From assembly GCF_000003815.2 (NCBI RefSeq), contig NC_049981.1, positions 33,362,588 through 33,396,143 on the forward strand: a stretch of 33,556 nucleotides of DNA, written 5' to 3'. How positions within the stretch are numbered: position 1 is the stretch's first letter; every line of letters begins with the position of its first letter. Source of the DNA: Branchiostoma floridae (Eukaryota > Chordata > Leptocardii > Amphioxiformes > Branchiostomatidae). Positions 1 to 10,500 of the stretch are shown piece after piece. The notes under the pieces were generated by a model that had not been told where the DNA came from, did no database searches, and saw nothing but the letters and a program-made list of their open reading frames with translations. Both the position numbers and the translations under genes were made by a program.

Positions 1-356
1 CCTAGGATAGTTTTCGGTTCACACAAAGCCACTGCGACTCTCATGGTGCAGCGCACCACAGCACACTGCAGCGCACAGCCGTGAACCGTGGTGGCCAGAC
101 GAGTGTGGCGTGGGTTGACTCACGGGTGGGAAAGGTCTCAGGCATTCGCATATGACACATGACGTTCTGCAAAGCGTAAGTGGGCTGCGTACGACATAGG
201 CACATTCAGTGATGGTGAAACCTGCCCAATGTGTGTCGTACGGCCACCCGTGGAGGCAACACGTGTCACGTAATGCCTTTGCGCGTCCCGGGGGCTGTTT
301 CCACGGACAAGTGTCCCTCGCTGCGCATCAAGCTTCCTCGGGCAGAGTGCAGTTTC

Positions 357-430
357 CACACGATGTGTGGAGTTTCCACACGATGTGTGGGGGTTTCCCC
401 ACATGGTGTGGAGACTCCACACATCGTGTG
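357..430. repeat. inverted repeat with about 33-bp arms
   Basis: The left arm begins CACACGATGTGTGGAG; the right arm ends CTCCACACATCGTGTG. It forms a near-perfect hairpin. The preceding bases (about 140-285) also fold imperfectly on themselves (AGGCATT...TGACAC in both orientations). Confidence 0.8.
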
Positions 431-504
431 ATAGAATTTCTGTTTTTAACTGAGAACATGTTGTAGTTAACTCTGCCATCTTCCTGCTTCCTTCCTTCCT
501 GCAG

Positions 505-531
505 CAGAAATCAACAGAATCCAAACCTAAA
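505..531 (+). CDS. candidate 27-nt microexon upstream of the SEC24 exons
   Basis: A strong pyrimidine tract ending CTTCCTGCAG is followed by 27 open bases and a consensus GTAAGT donor. It is phase 0 at both ends and would encode QKSTESKPK. It could be a small N-terminal exon of SEC24, whose downstream exons are also phase 0, or a chance pair of splice sites. The peptide does not match any SEC24 segment I know. Confidence 0.3.
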
Positions 532-726
532 GTAAGTAACATGATGACTTAATGACTTCTTCTCCCAGACTTATAATTATCATGACATATTCTCCTGCGT
601 CTTAACGCACCTCCAAGCAGAGACGGCGCTGGCTTGTTTTGAAAGTTTTAGTCTCTTGTGCTCCATGGTGATCAATTCAGAAATCACACCAACAAGAGGG
701 TATATAATTATAAAGTAAGAAAAACG

Positions 727-795
727 TAGCCTGGATATCAGACCCCAGCCCGGTAGGTATTTTTGAGATTGGGCTAGGGTCTGGTATCCAGGCTA
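727..795. mobile_element. 69-bp MITE with TAGCCTGGA ends
   Basis: The ends are TAGCCTGGATATCAGACCC and its near inverse. The flanks AGAAAAACG and AGAAAAAGG form a 9-bp target duplication with one mismatch. Same end type as 5431-5756, 24423-24507 and 31542-31728. Confidence 0.75.
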
Positions 796-1479
796 AGAAA
801 AAGGGTTGTAAAATGAAACAAGCTAGAGCACATATCTGCTTGGAGTTTCTGCACATCCTTCCTTCTGTCAGCAAGCACAGAAGCAGCATGTACTGACAAA
901 CTTGTCTATACAACTAGGTAGTTAAACACTCTCCAATGTGCAGAAATGTAACCTTAAACAAGGTAATGATTATTTCTTTTGTACTAACAGGTGGAACTAG
1001 GTGTAGTAGGTGCAGATACTGTTCTGTGTAACCTTGAACAATGGTGTGATTATTTTTGTGTGTTAGATGCCTGTCATACTAACAGTGGGTACTGTATCCA
1101 ACATTGGGTCTCCTTTATGGAGCATCATGTGTCAGATTTAATACTGTACAACTTGTTTGTGATATTTGCTATCATTAAATTTTGAATGTTCAGAACAACA
1201 AAATGGCAAATCTATAAAACTATACATTGTGACAGATGTAAATGAATGTTGTAGAGAGGCTTTTGCAAATGAGATGGGAAATTGTGGGGTTTAAGGTTGG
1301 AATATAGGTTTTGTTTTGTTTTCTTGTAGCTTTCAAAACAGATTTTAGTTTTGCAGAAATTAAATTGAAAGAATTCCAGATTGCAGATTGTTTTGGTATT
1401 TTGATCTGAGTCATTTTATACTATTATCAGTAATGATACTCCCGGTCCATGAATACTAATATTGCCTGTATGTCCCCAG

Positions 1480-1659
1480 CCTAACTACACAGGAGCCCCA
1501 GGGGGGTACCAGGGACAGTACGGCCCCCCTCCCTCCAGCCCGGGGGGCTTCGGACAGCCCCCACCCCCCGGTCCCGGTGGTATGGGCGGTTACCAGGGAC
1601 AACCGGTGGCACAGCCTCCCCAGCAGCGTCGTCTGGACCCAGACCAGATCCCCAGTCCG
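1480..1659 (+). CDS. SEC24: SEC24 exon: Pro/Gly-rich tail and LDPD motif
   Basis: The exon follows a TGTCCCCAG acceptor and ends at GTGAGT. It is 60 codons, phase 0 at both ends. It reads a low-complexity Pro-Gly-Gln stretch ([19 protein letters not shown]) and ends [11 protein letters not shown]. The low-complexity part is typical of the disordered SEC24 N-terminus. The LDPDxIPSP motif directly precedes the folded core in SEC24 proteins. Confidence 0.93.
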
Positions 1660-4492
1660 GTGAGTTTGTGTGGTGTTCCTGTATGTCAGTAGAGAATGCA
1701 TCTGGCAGATCAGCTATTTTGTCTGGTGAGATCCCAATCAGAGTCTGTAAGTGTAAGTGTAAATTCGAAGATATTCCTTATACCCCCCTCACATTAGGCG
1801 CGATTCGATCGGACAACGAGTCTGCGAGCTCTAAATTACGAGGACCCTGACGGGAAGGGGGAACTCTGCCATTCCTTCGTCAGCATCAGGGTCATGCCTC
1901 CTCGTAAATTAGAGCTCGCAGACTCGTCGTCCGATCGAATGGGGCCTAATGTGAGGGGGGTATAAGGCATATCTTCGATCTAACACTTCTTCTTAACGAC
2001 TCTGATTGGGATCTCAACTGACAAAAAAGCTGATCTGCNNNNNNNNNNNNNNNNNNNNNNNNNNNNNNNNNNNNNNNNNNNNNNNNNNNNNNNNNNNNNN
2101 NNNNNNNNNNNNNNNNNNNNNNNNNNNNNNNNNNNNNNNNNNNNNNNNNNNNNNNNNNNNNNNNNNNNNNNNNNNNNNNNNNNNNNNNNNNNNNNNNNNN
2201 NNNNNNNNNNNNNNNNNNNNNNNNNNNNNNNNNNNNNNNNNNNNNNNNNNNNNNNNNNNNNNNNNNNNNNNNNNNNNNNNNNNNNNNNNNNNNNNNNNNN
2301 NNNNNNNNNNNNNNNNNNNNNNNNNNNNNNNNNNNNNNNNNNNNNNNNNNNNNNNNNNNNNNNNNNNNNNNNNNNNNNNNNNNNNNNNNNNNNCATGTTT
2401 TTTTTACTACATCTTGATTTTTGTGTGCATTTTTTACACTTTTCTTTCTGGTTTTACCCCTTTTATTTCCCACCACTTCCAGGCCAAGCTGGACCCAGAC
2501 TTAATCCCTAGCCGTGTGAGTGGTTTATGTTGTAATGGCCGAGCAGCGGGCCATGGCAAGTCAGTTCCTCGGTTTCACTCGGGTTACAAGAGAAAGTTGT
2601 CATTAAACTGGACATGAGCAGGTTTCGTATTGAGAAGAAAAGCACATCTTTCGAAGTGCAATTGATTTTCAAAAATGAAGCTTTTACATTGTGTTTCTTT
2701 CTGACATTTCTGACGGACGTTAAACCGGATAGCAAGTGTGTGTGTGTTTTCAGCATTAAAAAGCTATTCTTACGAAAAAAATGTTGAAATCTTTTATTAA
2801 GATTAAAATAGACAGATCTCAAAGACGGCAGCTAACTTAGTGACTACCCTTCTTATACATGTCTGCCAGTTATACCATTGCAAATAATGTTTTGCTGCCT
2901 TTATGATTTTGATTTGATTTTGTTCAATTTTTTTAATTAAAAGAGTTATGAACAAAGGAACTGACTTGATGTTGCCTTACCCCCTTTTTGATGGTTAAGA
3001 GAACTAATATTTGCCAGTGCATGGCTGACCCTGCATGCTGAAGTGACCCAGAGGTGCATGTAGATTGGGGCCCTCAGGGTTGTTTTTACATATCTAACCT
3101 GCAAACCTACAGAGTACTGCACAATGTGAACCATGGCTGGGGTAGTCTGCTGTCCAGGTCTCAGTATTACTCTTGCTTTCAACTTTCTTAGCTTACATTG
3201 TTTTCTAACCATCTGGTCTTTCTGCATCTTTTTCAAAGTTTTCATGGCAATGTATCTTAAATATTGTGAGTGTTTCGGTTCTGAGAGGTCCTTACTTAAA
3301 CAGGGTTCAAACTGATGTCTTATATCTTTCTTACTTTGGAAACTTTGTAGTCAACATTTAACCTACAAATGTACATACAATTAGAAAAGTGAAAAACTGG
3401 AGAAGTTCTGAAATTGTGCCCTTTGTTTTCACACATTTGGTTGTAAAAGGATGAAAAATGTATTTGTACTTTTGGGTTGGTCTCCTGCCTTTGTAACAAT
3501 TCAATTGTAACCCCTCCAAAAGATGTTGGTAAGGTATCATACCAGTGTTTGTGTAACATTCTATCCCGTCCCCTCCCCACAGATCTAGGGTGGTATCACA
3601 CCAGTGTTTATGTAACCTTCCATCCCCCCCAAAGATCTAGGGTGGTATCACACCAGTGTTTATGTAACCTTCCATCCCAATGACAACGGGCAGGTATCAC
3701 ACCAGTGTTATGTAACCTTCCATCCTGCCCCCCTCCCACAGATCCAGGTGATCGAGGATGACCGGACCAGCCGCGGGGGTCAGCAGTTCGCTACCAACAC
3801 CAGAGGACTCATGCCTCCCCTGGTCACTACAGACTTCCTAACCATCGACCAAGGTTAGTTAACTTACATTCACTGTCTACCAAGACTTAAAGCCAAACAA
3901 TCCACCAAGGTTTGAACCTTTGACCTTGACCTGACGTGTATTGCGTTCAGAACATGACCCTGATTGTCCATCAGAGTTAGTAGGTCAGCCTATGACGTCA
4001 TGCATATTGCAATAAGAGATTTAACCAATGGGAGAGCAGCTACATGGCCATCAAATATTTGCATTTTTGTATTTTTATTTCTTTTGCTTTGAGAAAGTTT
4101 CACAAAAGTAGGCAGGGCCATGGGATCTGTCTATTTGATAGGAAATTTGAAGTGACAAATGTAGCTGAGATATTATTACGTTGTGTGATGTTTCGTTTCT
4201 GTTTTGCAGGGAACTGCAACCCGGCGTTCATGCGAGCGAGCATGTATAACATCCCCTGTACAGCAGACATGTATAAACAGTGTAACGTCCCCATGTCACT
4301 CGTCATCAAGCCCTTCGCAGAGCTCANNNNNNNNNNNNNNNNNNNNNNNNNNNNNNNNNNNNNNNNNNNNNNNNNNNNNNNNNNNNNNNNNNNNNNNNNN
4401 NNNNNNNNNNNNNNNNNNNNNNNNNNTAGGTATTCCTGCTCGCTGTGACCTCGGGCTGTTGTTGTTGTTATTGTTGTTGTTGTTGTTGTAAC

Positions 4493-4529
<37 letters not shown>

Positions 4530-7500
4530 GCAGGCACAGCTCTGTATAGTTGACCACGGTGCGGCCGGCCCTGTGAGGTGTAACCAGTGCTGTAATGTTT
4601 AACTATTGTTGTTGTTGTTGTTGTTGCAGGCACAGCTCTGTGTAGTTGACCACGGTGCGGCCGGCCCTGTGAGGTGTAACCGGTGTAAGGCCTACATGTG
4701 CCCCTTTATGCAGTTTGTGGAAGGCGGTCGCAGGTTCATGTGCAGTTTCTGTAGCTGTGTCACAGATGGTGAGTGCGCAGACAAGTTTTTCACATAAAGT
4801 TTTTGATTTTCCACAGTAAGAATTTTATCTATATTTTTTTTTACAGTAAGAATCCTCTCTATAGCATTAGTAGTCACCTGTCTATTGTAACCATCTGTGA
4901 GTATCTTACTGTTGGAAAGAGTAATGAATTTTGGCGGCAAAGTTGACTTGCAACGAAAGACCTTGGGAAAGTACTCTTGGATGGGTGGAGGGCCCGAGTT
5001 TCAGGAGATCCACACCTCAAGCACGTAGAACCCACTACAGTTACGGAAAAAAGTAGGGGCCTTCCCAGTGTGATAAGATCAAATCTTACATCGGACCTCC
5101 TGGTGACACTTGGAAAAATAGATAGTCAAAATTCTTCCCTCCTGTCTGTCCCCTAGTGCCCGACACATGTTTAGTTCACCTGAATGGTCACAACAGAGAT
5201 GTTTGTAGTGTTCAGATACCTGTGAACCAATGTAGGTCTGTATGTAGGTAGTTGTTCCCTCCTACAGCTTACCATACATCATAGCATTGGTCCGCTGTCA
5301 GTCAGCAGTCGATCACAAGTCCTACCTAACCCCCTCCTGTCTATGCACAAGCCCCCTGTGCCTGACACATATTTCATCCACTGTAGGGATGTTTGTACAA
5401 GTCTATGTTTAGATACATGTGAATCAGTAGTAGCCTGGAATCCAGCCGTGTTGTGCTCTGGTCGCTCTGCTTCCTGCCAACACGTCTGGCCTTCGTTAGG
5501 ATTGGAACAATCGGCCCTTACGTCACTAATGAGTCGAAAGATAGAAGTAGTGTTCCGTTCGATTACAAACTGTAAACATGATTGTTTGTGTTCGATTTCC
5601 ACCTTGGTGGTGCTAACAGCCAATCAGAAATCTCGCAGATAAACTCTGCGAATATTCAAATGCCGCTCGTACGAATCCTAACGAAGGCCAGTCGTATTGG
5701 CAGGAAGCGTACCTCAGGGGAGCGACCAAAGCACAATACGGTTGGATTCCAGGCTAAATCAGTAGTTGTTCCCTCCCAATAACCCCCTCTTGTCTCTCCC
5801 AGTGCCCGACACGTATTTCGCCCACCTGGACCACACGGGGCGGAGGATAGACGTGTACCAGAGGCCGGAGCTCGCCTGTGGGTCGTACGAGTTCGTCGCC
5901 ACGCTAGATTACTGCAAAGTAAGTACATTAGCCACGTTTTTGGCAACTCCCCATGGGTGGAGCTGATCTCAGAGTCTAGATATACCAGAGTCCTGCAAAG
6001 TTGAATTGTAGTGCCCAGCACAAACATTGGACCAAATTTTTGACTGTCCAAACGCCGTCATTGCCAACGAATGAGCAAAAGTCCACTGCTTCAGTGACAT
6101 CATGTTACGCAGATAGCACATGTGACTCGATGAGCAGTGGATCATAAGTTGCAGAAAGTCTATGGCGCCCCCCGTCTCTGTGAAGTCCAATTTTTAATGA
6201 GCAGGAAATGACAGTTCAACTTTGCTTCCGAACGATTTCTACCAACACAGATGGACTCACCAGCTGTGATTCTGCAGTTGGTGAATAATTTCATCCTCTT
6301 ACTTTTAGACCCCGTTCACATGGGAAAAAAGCAAGTGAGTTAAACGAGGAATCCGATTAAAATGACCAATCCAAAGCCATGTGAACAGAACTAATCCGAT
6401 TGGATTGCCCATTTTGGATTGGATTGGATTACAATCCACCTCGCGAGGTGGATTCAGCGCGCGCAATCCGATTGCCGCGCAATCCGATTGACCACAATCG
6501 CCCATGTGAACACAATTGGATTGGATTCGGGCTTGTTTCATGGTTTTGACGTCATACATACGGGTACAGTGGACATTAGACATACAACCATACCAACAAC
6601 ATGGCAAAAAAGTATGATACACGGATTAGAAAAGAAGTTTATGGGCAAATTTGCTTGCAAAAATCATCTTACCGCTATGGTTAACAACCGGACGCCGCAA
6701 GATTCGCCGGAACATGTGCACCGGTTCTTTCCGAAAATCGGCAGTGCGGCAGAAGACCGACTGCTTCATTTTGGCAATATTGCCCATGAAAATAGCATGT
6801 GTGGTTTCGTTTCTCTTCTGTTGTTGGAGTCAATGTCCCAACACCACGAAAAAGGCAAATATTCTACGAGAAAAACAGTCGGAAGCGTGTCTAAACAGAA
6901 TTTACGAGCTTGGGTCACTTCACTGCATGTAAGCATGGGCGAGCAGTTTTTTAAAACGAAACACAGACTTTTATTTCAGATAAATACGTGATGAAGTCAA
7001 ATGTTTTGGTAGCAGTTTCTCCTATTCTGGCAACTTCTGCAACAGATACATTTTATATAGTTAAATGTAGAGTATAATTACACCGCGTGTAACATTTCCT
7101 CCTCCAGTTTAATAGACTATCCCAATGACCCCGTATGACCTAGAAGCCGCCACTTTCGTCACTGGTGTGTGTTGCGGACCATCGGCGTCAAAATCTGACC
7201 AAAGCCGGCCGATTTCTCAACAATTATAATCAATATCGACGTCGCTACATCCTTCAACATTATGAGGTAGTCTGACAACATTTTGGAAAAACTACGCGTG
7301 CCCGCGGTGGTCGTTGGAAACACGACGCATGCAGCGGTGAAGAGTTTAATCCGATTGTATGGTCGCGGTCTCAAGTTTGAGTTTAATCCGATTGTATAAA
7401 AGTCATGTGAACACATTTTTTTTAATCCGATAGAAAATTTCAATCGGATTCCTTTTTTAACTCACTTGCAATTTTCTCATGTGAACAGGGTCTTAGTGCG

Positions 7501-10500
7501 TTATGAGATGCTAGAGTTCTCCCATAGCAGCACTTTGAATTGCACAGCGTTGACTTTAAGCAAGTTCTGGGTGTAAGGTGGTGTGGATTATCTAACTGGG
7601 TGGCATGTACTAATACAGACACAATACCTTTTGGACTGTTATGGTCTTGAATTCATTTGTTTCATGGAACCAAGGCATGTGAGTAGTGCTTCAAACTCAA
7701 AGACTTAGTATTTTTGTGGGGGATTTTTGTTTTGTTTTAGCATTTGCAGTAAAATGTTTAATTCACCAAAGAGTGCTTGTTTCATTAGGACATTTGTGCG
7801 GAAAATTTCTTTTTTGTTTGTTTGATTGCAGACTTTTTTGTGCTGTGACAGGCCAAATGATTTTGCATTGGTCCATGTTACAGTGATGAGAGCCAAGGAT
7901 TTATTTTTTTCTTTTCTTTGTTTGATGAAATTTTGTTTGTTGCAGTGAAACATATTTTTTATTGAGCCATTGCATGATGTTAAGAGAGCGACAGGGATTT
8001 CGTTTTTCGTTTCTTTTTTTCTGATTTTGTTTGAATGCTGGTTTTATTTCTGTAGCAGCGGGCCGTGCCTGCGCAGTCCGCACCTCAGGCAGCAGAGGGC
8101 GCTGCAGAGAGTGACGTCGTAAGGACTCGATCCTGGTCGCAAACTTTCCGCTTGCAACGTTAACATAACACGAGTCTATAACCAAGCCATGTCTGCGCCT
8201 TGCACTAACGAACATATAGCATTTCCATCATAAACTGCATAACTAGCTCTGTAGAAGACCTTTCAACTGGGGACAATAAATTTATAATATACAAAGCTTT
8301 TAATTTCTTACAGTAAGATTAAGAAATTGGTTCAAGACTTCTTGATATTGGAAATGAAAATCCCATCCCAAGAGAAGATGATGTTTCCTCTTTTACGACT
8401 CTCAAAATGGAGGAATATTCATGATGTGTGTTTCGTTGCAAATTTCTTTTGATTTGTGATCAGAAATCTTGGCTGTGACTGTTACAATATACGCAAATTG
8501 TTGCATTCATTGTTCGTTCAAAATTGGGGTACCATTATGTTCATTTTTATCATTTTCTAGCTAGATTAGATCTAAAATCTTACATTTTCCCATTTACAGC
8601 AGCGACTAGGCATTAAATGATGCCCAAACCCAAGCATGATGCAGGCAGAAACACTCCTTACACTTACACAGTTACATTTGCATGCAGACATTAACATATC
8701 CTTAACATGGCTTTCTGATGTCAATGCCTTCTTGGTTAATTTTGTGTTTTTTCACTTTCCCAGAATAACCAGCCCCCGAGCCCGCCTGCGTTTATCTTCA
8801 TGATCGAAGCGTCGTACAACAGCGTGAAGAACGGGATGTTGCCGCTACTCGCCAAACACCTGAAGGGGCTGCTCGACACCTTACCGAGGTATGTACCCGC
8901 AGAGAAGTGGTACAGTCCAGACACTCAAGCTGTGTCCTGTGGTTCTGGGTGATGCCACTGTTTTTCAGGGATGTCTTAATCAAAAGGAATTGAAGTATGA
9001 AAAGTACCTGCAAGGTGCCTGGCTTGAAAATATTCCGACTGGAGTCAAGTGGTACAGTCCAGAGACTAGCCCTGTATTCTGTAGCTCTGGATGATGCCAC
9101 TGGGGTATAGGGGTGTTATTTTATTGAAAAGAAACTGAAGTTGGTATGCAGAATTTCAGGGATTGAGGCAGGTTCAAGTTTTTGTCCCAGCCCTCTGTTT
9201 TCATCTTGTGCCTTTGCTGAAGTTTTGCTAGAAATGTAATTGTAAAGAAATGTTTTTATCTCCCCTCTCAGGGAAGCTGGTCAGGAGGAATCTTCCATCA
9301 GAGTGGGTTTTGTGACCTTCAACAAAGTGCTGCACTTCTACAATGTCAAGGTCAGTCATAGCCCCTTACACTAAAGATGTGACAGGATAGGGAGACCTCG
9401 ACTCATTTCCACCTTTAATTTTGTGTGAATAACAAGTCATGAGTGTCATCTTCTTTTAAGATAAATGAATGAGTGTCAATTTCCGTTGTGCTCTCCTTCC
9501 CAGGGCACCCTGGCGCAGCCCCAGATGTTGGTAGTTTCCGATGTCGCCGACGTTTTCCTGCCGCTGTTGGACGGATTCCTGGTCACGGTACAGGAGGCAA
9601 GGGCAGTCATAGATAGGTAAGGAGAATTCCAACCTGTCTATAGTGGACAGGGTTGAAAGTACATGATCTACATGTGTTTTCTCCTTAATGTTGGAAGTGA
9701 GTGGCATTTTCTAGGCAGCGATTAATAGGTAAGGAGAAATGAAGCTTGACTGTGGTGGAGAGAGTGGGTGGTGCATGATGTACTTGTGTTTTCTCCTTAA
9801 TGTAAGTAAGAGGATGTTTCCTAGAGATTTGAGGGTACATGTGCTCCTAAATCAAGGATAGATCAATCCTCACAGAATAACTCTTGGGTAGAGCTTGGGG
9901 TTGGTTATGTTAGGGATGGACATATGTTTTCTCCTTAGTGTGCTAAGGGAAAGCTGAATGATGAAAGTGAATACTGATGAGGTTGTGTTTTCTCCTTAGT
10001 GTGTTTGGAGAAAGCTGAATGATGAAAGTGAATACTGATGAGGGTGTGTTTTCTCCCCAGTTTGTTGGAACAGATTCCGCAGATGTTCTCGGACACGAGG
10101 GAGACGGAGATCTGCCTGGGACCGGTGGTGCAGGCGGGGCTCGAGGCGCTCAAGGTACGAAACTAGCCGCTTAGTTCTCCGTTCTGAGACTAGCTGCTTA
10201 GTTCTCCGTTCTCTCACCATTGACACTAGCCGCTTAGTTCTATGTTCTCTTACCATTGTCACTGCTGTTTTAAGTGTTTTCAGTCCTCTGGGGTTCTCGC
10301 TGTGATTTGTATCAACTACACTATGATTTGGGTTTGTTTCAACCAGTGTAGGGTAATTTTCTGTTGTTTTGAAACAAAGGTAGTATTTTCAGTAGATCTA
10401 TACTATTAGACAATAGAAGCAGTTTGTTGTTGTTGACTTGTTTGTTTGGTCCCCAGGCTGCAGACTGTGCGGGGAAGCAGTTTATTTGTTGTTGACTTGT

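Larger units (their letters stand above)
1..1479. other. 5' non-coding region (probably SEC24 intron)
   Basis: No recognisable coding exon except the weak 27-nt candidate at 505. It holds a GC-rich inverted-repeat region (about 140-430), a 69-bp transposon relic (727-795), and an imperfect duplication around 920-1100 repeating GTAACCTT(A/G)AACAA. Confidence 0.6.

Noticed and set aside
1946-2617. Open frames spanning the N gap
   Set aside because: They are open only because Ns cannot encode stops.
6419-6991. Transposase or host gene of 190 codons
   Set aside because: No recognisable catalytic motif; its N-terminal part overlaps the AATCCGAT subterminal repeats. Kept only as part of the element.
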